A stretch of 16,343 nt of DNA from Bacillota bacterium (lineage in GTDB: Bacteria > Bacillota > Clostridia > Lachnospirales > Lachnospiraceae): the NCBI GenBank assembly GCA_023441145.1, contig JAEZQN010000269.1:1-16343 (forward strand), in the 5' to 3' direction. Under the pieces are notes generated by a model. It was not told where the DNA came from, did not search any database, and worked only from the letters and a program-made list of their open reading frames with translations. A program made the translations under genes and the position numbers. Position 1 is the first letter of the stretch. Each line of letters starts with the position of its first letter. Positions 1 to 5,381 of the stretch are shown one piece after another.

Positions 1-30
1 CCTGTCGTTAGAGTGGCAAAGTGCTGGTGT

Positions 31-61
31 TGTCCTGTCGTAGGACACGCTTACGCTGTAA
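31..61. repeat. Two small inverted repeats at the left edge
   Basis: Bases 31-36 (TGTCCT) pair with 42-47 (AGGACA) around a 5-base loop, and 51-54 (TTAC) pair with 58-61 (GTAA) around a 3-base loop. They lie immediately before the long hairpin at 60-120, so this gene-free edge is unusually dense in dyads. No function can be assigned. Confidence 0.45.
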
Positions 62-120
62 GGCAGTAAGAGCCGAAAAGTTCAGTAAAGAGATACTGAC
101 TTCTCGGCTCTTATTGCCTT
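60..120. repeat. Long imperfect hairpin, downstream of a minus-strand operon
   Basis: Bases 60-76 pair with 104-120 over 17 positions, with a single G-T wobble. The inside continues with a second partial stem (AGTTCAGTA against TACTGACT) closing on a small loop near 88-93. It lies 3' of the minus-strand operon ending at 157, so it could be that operon's transcription end or an mRNA-stabilising structure. Neither flank has the T-run of a standard intrinsic terminator, so that role is unproven. A short interspersed palindromic element is the main alternative. Confidence 0.6.
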
Positions 121-124
121 AACT

Positions 125-140
125 GCAATGCAAGCATTGC
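125..140. repeat. Perfect 7-bp hairpin GCAATGC-AA-GCATTGC
   Basis: Bases 125-131 and 134-140 are perfect inverted complements with a 2-base loop, 16 bases past the stop codon of the minus-strand membrane protein. No T-run follows on either strand, so it is not a classical terminator alone. It may act together with the longer hairpin at 60-120 as a 3' structure. Confidence 0.5.
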
Positions 141-156
141 CGACCTACTCTTGGCC

Positions 157-816
157 TTATAGCTTTAGCATGGAGCCACAGTATTCACATTCTACTACTA
201 AGCCTGCTGTATTTGTGTTTGGTGCTCCACAGTTTGGACAGTTGCTTATTCGTAGTTGTTCGGTTGTTGCTGTTTGTTCAAAGAACATAGGGTTACTGTC
301 TGTATGGGTAGATGTAGTGTTTTTAGGCATGACCAGTTCCCTACGGTTTGAATCAATATAGGAATTGGTAAAATAGCCATCGTCAATCATAGCCTGTAAA
401 TCAGCCACAGCTTCTTCAAATGTTGTAGGATAGGCAGCGGCAATTCGGTCTATACTTAGATCATTGCTTGTGTTTACAATGGATAGATATTTGTTATATT
501 TAGTTCCACGTTGCAGATAGATAGTGGATTTCTTTAAACATAAGTAACCACCGCCACCAAAAATCAATAGTGAGGTAAGTACTGAACCAACAGTACTTGA
601 ACCATCCTCCATTTCAAGCTCTCCAGTAATCCCCATCATGAGATAAATGAAAGCGAAACTGAGCAATATCCATCCTACTATCTTTAAGGATTTTCCAATC
701 TTACTATAACTGAGTCTTTCCCCATTTATTTTTCGAATGAGCATCCAAATGCCTACTGGAAAGAACAGAAAGAACATGAATATAATGATTCCCCAGGAGT
801 AATCTTTTTTCTGCAT
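157..816 (-). CDS. Membrane protein with winged-helix-like segment and C-terminal zinc ribbon
   Basis: A 219-residue protein of unknown function. Hydrophobic segments lie at about residues 8-28, 45-63 and 77-95. A charged region follows at about 106-163 that reads like a small winged-helix fold (a helix over DLSIDRIAAAYP, then VADLQAMIDDGYF and a strand pair). The C-terminus is a zinc ribbon with Cys193, Cys196, Cys210 and Cys213. GGAGG sits 8 bases before the ATG. It is the last gene of a three-gene operon, 28 bp after the SPFH gene, which also ends in zinc ribbons. A membrane-bound partner of the SPFH protein is a reasonable inference. The zinc ribbon and membrane segments are visible; the winged-helix reading is tentative. 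Confidence 0.8.
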   Translation of the reverse strand: MQKKDYSWGIIIFMFFLFFPVGIWMLIRKINGERLSYSKIGKSLKIVGWILLSFAFIYLMMGITGELEMEDGSSTVGSVLTSLLIFGGGGYLCLKKSTIYLQRGTKYNKYLSIVNTSNDLSIDRIAAAYPTTFEEAVADLQAMIDDGYFTNSYIDSNRRELVMPKNTTSTHTDSNPMFFEQTATTEQLRISNCPNCGAPNTNTAGLVVECEYCGSMLKL

Positions 817-844
817 AGTTTATACCTCCAATTCTTTATGATTT

Positions 845-1924
845 TTATGCTGTTTTGGAACCACATTCCGGACAGAATTTGTGAGAACCTTGTAGTTTTG
901 CGTTGCAGGAAGGGCAGGATTTTAGTAGGGGTTGTCCGCATTCCGGACAAAACTTCATCGTAGCAGAGCGAGGGAAACCGCAATTGCTGCATTTGGAGGA
1001 AGAAGGGGTTTTTATCTCTTCTACTTTAGTTGGTTCCGTTGGAGTAGTATCGAGAACATTGGTTATATTAGAAAACTGATGTCCAACAGCCCCTCCCATG
1101 GCAGAACCTATACCAAGACCTAACCCTGCGCCCATAAGATGAGCAGAGGAGCCAGAATTATTGGCAGCCCCCTCTAGAGTGTTAAAGGAGCGCTCTTGGT
1201 GATAGTTGTAGCCGATGATATTCATTTCTGCTTTCTTTGCAAGGGCTTCCTTCAACTTCATAACAGCAGTATCGTCTTCTGGAACACTGATATCATTGGC
1301 ATAAAAATTAATCAGTCTGATACCATATTCTTGAAGGACATGCTGCATTTTCTCTTGAAGATGTATAGAGAGCTCTTCTAGGTATGCATTGATTTCCATA
1401 ATACTAATTTGATGATGGACGACATAAGAGGAGATGGTGTCCTTAACGGTTGTCAGATATAAACCTCTAAAATACTTCAGGATTGAGGTTTTATCGAATA
1501 TAGGTAACGTACCAACTAATTTGGATAAAAATAGTGTGGAATCCTCAATACATATTCCAAACTGGCCATAGGCTCTAATTGGTATAAATAGAGAGTATTT
1601 TGGATCCTGTAATTGAATAGGAGAAGGAGTTCCCCATTTTATATCAAGAGAACTTTGCTTGTTTACAAACCAAACCTCTGCAGTAAAGGGAGAGCGACCT
1701 CCAAATGGGAGTTTCACTAGGTTATTTAAAAGGGGGATATTTTCAGTTTCTAATATGTGATGACCACTTAAGAAAACATCAAAGCACTGGCCACCTCTAA
1801 ATAAAATAGCCTCTTGTGACTCGTTTACAATTAATTGTGTCCAAGTACTTAATTCTTCGCTTGGATATTTCCATGCCAACACATCTGGGCTGCCATTGTA
1901 TTTTACTACGTCTATTATTGCCAT
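845..1924 (-). CDS. SPFH-domain protein with double zinc ribbon (YdjI / virion-core-like)
   Basis: A 359-residue protein. Residues 1 to about 235 resemble the SPFH (stomatin/prohibitin/flotillin/HflK) domain of the YdjI-type 'virion core protein' family, ending in the helical stretch KLKEALAKKAEMNI. A Gly/Ala-rich linker with GAGLGLGIGSAMGGAVG lies at about 265-281. Two zinc ribbons follow: Cys312/315/326/329 and Cys337/340/351/354. Relatives such as Bacillus YdjI sit beside PspA-like and zinc-ribbon genes and are thought to act at the membrane. The ATG at 1924 is preferred because GTGAGG lies 9 bases upstream; an in-frame GTG at 1939 would add five residues but has a poor ribosome site. The start lies 4 bp after the stop of the RHH gene, indicating coupling. 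Family assignment is fairly sure; the role is not known. Confidence 0.85.
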   Translation of the reverse strand: MAIIDVVKYNGSPDVLAWKYPSEELSTWTQLIVNESQEAILFRGGQCFDVFLSGHHILETENIPLLNNLVKLPFGGRSPFTAEVWFVNKQSSLDIKWGTPSPIQLQDPKYSLFIPIRAYGQFGICIEDSTLFLSKLVGTLPIFDKTSILKYFRGLYLTTVKDTISSYVVHHQISIMEINAYLEELSIHLQEKMQHVLQEYGIRLINFYANDISVPEDDTAVMKLKEALAKKAEMNIIGYNYHQERSFNTLEGAANNSGSSAHLMGAGLGLGIGSAMGGAVGHQFSNITNVLDTTPTEPTKVEEIKTPSSSKCSNCGFPRSATMKFCPECGQPLLKSCPSCNAKLQGSHKFCPECGSKTA

Positions 1925-1928
1925 AGGT

Positions 1929-2132
1929 TTATTCCTCACTTCTTTCTGTATCTATTTCAAGGTGATCAATAGCAAACTCTAAACAAAGCATAATAATTTC
2001 ATTTCTGTTGCGCCTAGTTTTTTCAGCGATATGGTCTAAATCCTTCACCATATCTCTAGGTAATCTTGCAGATACAACAGAGGTGTCATTTTTGTAACGT
2101 TTTGCATGTATCACTAATTTTTTATCAGACAA
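1929..2132 (-). CDS. Ribbon-helix-helix (CopG/Arc-type) DNA-binding protein
   Basis: A 67-residue protein with the ribbon-helix-helix pattern: a short strand at about 17-24 (SVVSARLP), helix 1 at about 26-38 (DMVKDLDHIAEKT), a turn, then helix 2 at about 43-57 (RNEIIMLCLEFAIDH). Proteins of this size and pattern are dimeric repressors that insert the strand pair into the DNA major groove. The start is TTG, supported by GGAGG 7 bases upstream; no in-frame ATG keeps the strand. It is the first gene of the SPFH operon, with a strong promoter and repeated TGTATA-like half-sites directly upstream, so autoregulation is likely. It could also be the antitoxin-like half of a pair, but no toxin gene is adjacent. 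Confidence 0.8.
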   Translation of the reverse strand: MSDKKLVIHAKRYKNDTSVVSARLPRDMVKDLDHIAEKTRRNRNEIIMLCLEFAIDHLEIDTERSEE

Positions 2133-2172
2133 GTGAACACCTCCAAAATGTCCTTACTTCACTTAAAATTGC

Positions 2173-2201
2173 AATATACTACAAATGTATACAATGGTCA
2201 A
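2173..2201 (-). promoter_or_regulatory. Sigma-A promoter of the RHH-SPFH operon
   Basis: On the minus strand TTGACC (2196-2201) is followed by a 17-base spacer and TATATT (2173-2178). The transcript would start near 2166, about 34 bases before the TTG start of the RHH gene. Both hexamers are near consensus and the spacing is ideal. Confidence 0.75.
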
Positions 2202-2238
2202 CATAATTCGAGTGTATAAATGGTGTAAATATATACCA
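2186..2238. promoter_or_regulatory. Candidate operator array for the RHH regulator
   Basis: The palindrome TGTATACA (2186-2193) lies inside the promoter spacer. Upstream, GTGTATAAAT (2212-2221) and GTGTAAAT (2223-2230) repeat 11 bases apart, about one helical turn. TGGTGTA (2221-2227) and TATACCA (2232-2238) form an inverted repeat with one mismatch. Repeated short half-sites spaced by a helical turn are typical of RHH repressors binding cooperatively. Binding by the adjacent RHH protein is inferred. Confidence 0.45.
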
Positions 2239-2239
2239 C

Positions 2240-2281
2240 AAAAAAATAGCCCACAGACCGATTAAAGTCTGAGAGCTATTT
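2240..2281 (-). terminator. Intrinsic terminator of the nfnAB operon
   Basis: On the minus strand the stem arms AATAGC...CAGAC and GTCTG...GCTATT (outer pairs 2245-2250 with 2275-2280, inner pairs 2254-2258 with 2267-2271) enclose an 8-base loop. A run of seven T follows (2240-2246 read on the minus strand). It starts about 28 bases after the stop of nfnB. A 14-bp perfect palindrome ACTCCATATGGAGT (2287-2300) lies between the stop codon and the terminator. Confidence 0.85.
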
Positions 2282-2308
2282 CTATGACTCCATATGGAGT
2301 GAGCTTCA

Positions 2309-3721
2309 TTATTTACTTAAAAATTCGTCGATGGCTTTTGCCGCTACCTTTCCTGCTCCCATGGCAGAGATTACAGTTGCAGCGCCAGTTACGGCATCAC
2401 CGCCGGCATATACACCATCTTTTGTGGTAGCACCCGTTGCTTCTTCCACAATGATACCACCATATTTATTTACATCAAGTCCTGAAGTAGTAGACTTAAT
2501 CAGTGGATTTGGAGAAGTTCCGATAGAAATAATAACGGAATCTACATCAAGAACAAATTCGCTACCTTCCACTGGAACAGGACGGCGACGACCACGTTCG
2601 TCAGGCTCCCCAAGCTCCATCCGAATGCATCTCATACCGATAACATAGTCATTCTTAGGGTCTCGTCTGTCCTCTGGGTTTTTGTAGCCAAGAATCTCTA
2701 CTGGATTATTTAATAATTTAAATTCAATACCTTCCTCCATAGCATGCTCTACCTCTTCGTGACGAGCAGGTAGCTCCTCTAGGGAACGGCGATATACAAT
2801 ATATACTTTATCGGCACCAAGACGAAGAGCAGTTCTTGCAGCATCCATGGCTACGTTACCACCACCCACAACTGCTACCTTTCCGCCCTTCATAATAGGG
2901 GTTTGTGGGGCATCCTTGTAGGATTTCATCAGGTTACTTCTAGTTAAGAATTCATTAGCTGAGTAAACGCCCTTTAGCTGTTCTCCTGGGATGCCCATAA
3001 AGTTTGGAAGCCCAGCACCAGAACCAATGAAGACTGCTTCATAACCCATTTCAAAGATTTCGTCTACAGTAAGAGTCTTACCAATTACCATATTGGTTTC
3101 TAGATCTACACCCATGGCAATTAGGTTATCTACTTCCTTTTTCACAATTGCTTTAGGAAGACGGAATTCTGGAATGCCGTAAACAAGTACGCCACCAGCA
3201 GTATGTAATGCTTCAAATACGGTTACTTTGTAACCCTTTTTAGCAAGATCGCCAGCACAGGTTAAACCAGAAGGTCCGGAACCTACTACAGCTACTTTAT
3301 GTCCATTGCTAGGAGCTACCACAGGAGCTTCATTACTATGAGCATTGTGCCAGTCAGCCACAAATCGCTCTAAACGACCAATACCAACTGGTTCTCCTTT
3401 GATACCACGAACACATTTTTCTTCACATTGAGTTTCCTGTGGACATACACGACCGCATACCGCAGGAAGACTAGAGGACTCATTGATAACCTGATAAGCA
3501 CCTTCAAAGTCTCCTTCTTTAATCTTAGTAATAAAATTAGGAATATGTATATTGACAGGACATCCGCTCACACAAGGCATATGCTTGCAGTTTAAACAAC
3601 GAAGAGCTTCGTCAATGGCAACTTCTTCAGAATATCCAGTAGCAACTTCTTCAAAATTATGTGCACGTAACTCAGGGGCTTGAGTTGGCATAGGATTTTT
3701 CTTTGGATTCATGTTCGGCAT
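2309..3721 (-). CDS. nfnB: NADPH-binding large subunit of ferredoxin:NADP+ oxidoreductase (NfnB/SudA; gltA-like)
   Basis: A 470-residue subunit of the electron-bifurcating transhydrogenase NfnAB. In characterised homologues the enzyme couples NADPH oxidation to reduction of NAD+ and ferredoxin, reversibly, in the cytoplasm. Two [4Fe-4S] sites are visible: Cys42/45/50/54 (CLNCKHMPCVSGC) and Cys89/93/99/103. An FAD-binding motif GSGPSGL starts at residue 147 and an NADP-binding GGGNVAMD at about 286. The fold matches the glutamate synthase small subunit, but no large glutamate synthase gene is nearby and NfnA is adjacent, which favours Nfn over GltD. The ATG at 3721 follows the nfnA stop by one base, with AAGGAGG inside the end of nfnA. 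A longer in-frame reading to 3817 overlaps nfnA and lacks homology-like sequence. Confidence 0.92.
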   Translation of the reverse strand: MPNMNPKKNPMPTQAPELRAHNFEEVATGYSEEVAIDEALRCLNCKHMPCVSGCPVNIHIPNFITKIKEGDFEGAYQVINESSSLPAVCGRVCPQETQCEEKCVRGIKGEPVGIGRLERFVADWHNAHSNEAPVVAPSNGHKVAVVGSGPSGLTCAGDLAKKGYKVTVFEALHTAGGVLVYGIPEFRLPKAIVKKEVDNLIAMGVDLETNMVIGKTLTVDEIFEMGYEAVFIGSGAGLPNFMGIPGEQLKGVYSANEFLTRSNLMKSYKDAPQTPIMKGGKVAVVGGGNVAMDAARTALRLGADKVYIVYRRSLEELPARHEEVEHAMEEGIEFKLLNNPVEILGYKNPEDRRDPKNDYVIGMRCIRMELGEPDERGRRRPVPVEGSEFVLDVDSVIISIGTSPNPLIKSTTSGLDVNKYGGIIVEEATGATTKDGVYAGGDAVTGAATVISAMGAGKVAAKAIDEFLSK

Positions 3722-3722
3722 G

Positions 3723-4577
3723 TTATTTGGCCTCCTTTTTAAAGAGATTGCAGGCTTCTTCATGAGCATGTCGTTCAAAATCATAGTACATGGCACTACG
3801 TGACATAGCTTCATCAAAATCTACTTCGTAACCATTGAAATCAGGACCATCTACACAAGCAAATTTGGTTACTTGTTTTCCGTTTTGGTGAAGTGTAAGA
3901 CGACAACCACCACACATGCCAGTTCCGTCTACCATAACAGGGTTCATAGATACCTTACATGGAATACCAGTTGGTCGAACTGCATCCACAACAAATTTCA
4001 TCATAATAAGTGGACCAATAGCAATTACTTCATCAAAGGTCTCACCAGCAGCAAACATTTCATTCAATGGCACACAAACATTACCCTGCTGTCCATAGGA
4101 ACCGTCATCTGTCATAATATATACTTTTTTAGAGGCAGCTCTAAATTCATCTTCTAGAATTAAGAGGTCTTTGTTACGGAAGCCAATGATAGACGTTACC
4201 TCGCAACCCATTTCATGTAGTTTCCTAGCAACAGGAAGAGCAATTGCACAACCTACGCCACCACCTACGATACAAACCTTCTTTAAACCTTCTGTATATG
4301 TAGCTTCTCCAAGAGGACCAACAAAATCTTGTAGAAATTCTCCCTCTTCTTTATGGTTGAGTTTCTCTGTTGTAGCGCCAACAATCTGGAAAATGATTGT
4401 AATGCTACCTAGTTCTCTGTCGTATCCGGCAATCGTTAGAGGAATTCGTTCGCCTTCTTCGTCAACACGGAGAATGATAAATTGTCCAGGCTCTGCCTTT
4501 CTTGCTACAAAAGGAGCCTCTATTTCCATCAATGTTACAGTGGGATTCAAACTTTGTTTTTTTAGAATCTTATACAT
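3723..4577 (-). CDS. nfnA: NAD-binding small subunit of ferredoxin:NADP+ oxidoreductase (NfnA/SudB)
   Basis: A 284-residue protein of the dihydroorotate dehydrogenase electron-transfer / ferredoxin reductase family. Residues 1 to about 95 form the FAD-binding barrel with R44-x-PLT. A Rossmann NAD-binding motif GGGVGCA starts at 105. The C-terminal [2Fe-2S] region carries Cys222, Cys225 and Cys241, with Asp217 just before them (VDGTGMCGGC...FACVDG). Known NfnA proteins bind this cluster with three Cys and one Asp, so the pattern fits. GGAG lies 7 bases before the ATG. It is cotranscribed with nfnB downstream. Ferredoxin reduced by fermentation would be exchanged with NADPH here, which could feed the NADPH-type alcohol dehydrogenase at 13433. 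Sulfide dehydrogenase activity (SudAB) is the alternative name for the same family. Confidence 0.92.
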   Translation of the reverse strand: MYKILKKQSLNPTVTLMEIEAPFVARKAEPGQFIILRVDEEGERIPLTIAGYDRELGSITIIFQIVGATTEKLNHKEEGEFLQDFVGPLGEATYTEGLKKVCIVGGGVGCAIALPVARKLHEMGCEVTSIIGFRNKDLLILEDEFRAASKKVYIMTDDGSYGQQGNVCVPLNEMFAAGETFDEVIAIGPLIMMKFVVDAVRPTGIPCKVSMNPVMVDGTGMCGGCRLTLHQNGKQVTKFACVDGPDFNGYEVDFDEAMSRSAMYYDFERHAHEEACNLFKKEAK

Positions 4578-4620
4578 ATCGTATCTCCTTTGTCTTACTA
4601 TATCTAGTCAAATAGATAGC

Positions 4621-4658
4621 AAAAAAAGGTAAAGTCGTATATGGCGCACTTCACCTTT
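4621..4658 (-). terminator. Terminator-like hairpin inside the nfnAB leader (possible attenuator)
   Basis: On the minus strand AAAGGTGAAGT (4658-4648) pairs with ACTTTACCTTT (4635-4625) with one G-U pair, a 12-base loop and a run of seven T (4627-4621). It lies between the likely nfnAB promoter and the nfnA start, so it would sit in the 5' leader. No minus-strand gene lies upstream that needs an end here. It may be a conditional terminator. Confidence 0.6.
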
Positions 4659-4671
4659 AATTTATAAATTA
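4658..4671. promoter_or_regulatory. 14-bp perfect palindrome at the nfnAB transcription start
   Basis: TAATTTATAAATTA reads the same on both strands and covers the position where transcription should start from the promoter at 4677-4705. A repressor bound here would block nfnAB. AT-rich palindromes arise readily in such DNA, so this is only a candidate operator. Confidence 0.4.
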
Positions 4672-4676
4672 CACTA

Positions 4677-4705
4677 AGTATATAACACAGCTTGTTTTTT
4701 GTAAA
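4677..4705 (-). promoter_or_regulatory. Sigma-A promoter of nfnAB
   Basis: On the minus strand TTTACA (4700-4705), a 17-base spacer and TATACT (4677-4682); each hexamer matches consensus at five of six positions. The start would fall near 4670, giving a leader of about 93 bases containing the palindrome and the terminator-like hairpin. Confidence 0.7.
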
Positions 4706-4814
4706 ATACAATCTTCATTTTTGGGGTTTATTTTATTAAGAATTTTACAGTACTATGATAGAAAAATAGAAATAGTGTGTGATAAAAATGGTAGTCATTG
4801 AGGAAAGAAAGTAG

Positions 4815-4820
4815 TATAAT
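4815..4820 (+). promoter_or_regulatory. Putative -10 box for the DUF1648-MFS region
   Basis: A perfect TATAAT with no good -35 box at 16-18 bp (TAGTCA at 4792-4797 is weak). If used, transcription begins near 4827, which rules out the in-frame GTG at 4824 as the start of the next gene and supports a start at 4851 or 4860. The rest of the gap 4578-4859 holds only the nfn control elements and no gene. Confidence 0.45.
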
Positions 4821-4859
4821 CCAGTGTATAGTAAAAAATGGAAACAGGAAGTGAGAAAG

Positions 4860-5324
4860 TTGAAAATAAAGAGAACAAGGTTTGACATAGCAATAGAGAT
4901 CATATGTTTAGTTCTACTAATAGGAATGATTGTTTACTTGTTAATAAGATGGAATAGTTTTCCGGATCAGGTCCCCGGTCATTACAATGGAAGAGGGGAA
5001 GTAGATCGTTGGGGTTCTAAAGGTGAGCTTTGGATAATGCCAATTGTAGGTTGGATTTTATATCTAGGCATTACTTTGGTCGAGAGCTTTCCTACCATAT
5101 GGAATACTGGGATTACAGTCACTGAGGAGAATAAGGAGAAGGTATATCGACTGTTAAAATCTATGATAGGCCTTACGAAGCTTATTATGATTTCTAATTT
5201 CACCTTTATAGAGATAAATAGTATACAGGGTGGTTCCTTGCCGTGGTTTTTCCTTCCAGTATTTCTTGTTCTTATGTTTGGAGTAATTATCTTTTATATA
5301 GTACGACTAGTTCGAATAAAATAA
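4860..5324 (+). CDS. DUF1648-domain membrane protein (SdpI N-terminus-like)
   Basis: A 154-residue membrane protein. The DUF1648 signature FPDQVPGHYNGRGEVDRWG (about residues 34-52) follows a first membrane helix at about 11-30. Further helices are likely at about 57-75, 100-120 and 128-148. The same signature occurs at the start of SdpI-type immunity proteins and in many small Firmicute membrane proteins; the biochemical role is unknown. The TTG at 4860 is chosen because AGGAA lies 9 bases upstream. In-frame GTG codons at 4851 and 4824 have poorly placed ribosome sites, and 4824 precedes the likely transcription start. It lies 57 bp before the MFS gene. An immunity or envelope role beside the exporter is possible but unproven. 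Confidence 0.75.
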   Translation: MKIKRTRFDIAIEIICLVLLIGMIVYLLIRWNSFPDQVPGHYNGRGEVDRWGSKGELWIMPIVGWILYLGITLVESFPTIWNTGITVTEENKEKVYRLLKSMIGLTKLIMISNFTFIEINSIQGGSLPWFFLPVFLVLMFGVIIFYIVRLVRIK

Positions 5325-5335
5325 CATAGAAGAAA

Positions 5336-5365
5336 TTGACATGGTATGTCAACATAGCTTGTAAA
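5336..5365 (+). promoter_or_regulatory. Inverted repeat overlapping a possible promoter of the MFS gene
   Basis: TTGACAT (5336-5342), GGT and ATGTCAA (5346-5352) form a perfect 7-bp inverted repeat. Its left arm is a consensus -35 TTGACA. A weak -10 (TGTAAA, 5360-5365) lies 18 bases further on. The arrangement suggests a repressor site controlling the exporter. The weak -10 keeps confidence moderate. Confidence 0.4.
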
Positions 5366-5381
5366 GGAAAGGTAGAGGAAT

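Noticed and set aside
1..41. CCTGTCGT repeated 33 bases apart as the end of a CRISPR array
   Set aside because: Only eight bases match, the following sequence diverges, and no third copy occurs.
157..2132. Toxin-antitoxin system or established antiphage system
   Set aside because: The RHH protein could be an antitoxin, but neither neighbour has a recognisable toxin, nuclease or effector domain. Only a stress-module hypothesis is kept.
2309..3817. Longer NfnB starting inside nfnA, and annotation as glutamate synthase small subunit
   Set aside because: The extra 32 residues are nfnA read in another frame, and the ribosome site points to 3721. No glutamate synthase large subunit is nearby, while NfnA is adjacent.
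4824..4859. GTG start at 4824 for the DUF1648 protein
   Set aside because: It lies only four bases after the TATAAT box, so it would be upstream of the transcription start, and no ribosome site is positioned for it.
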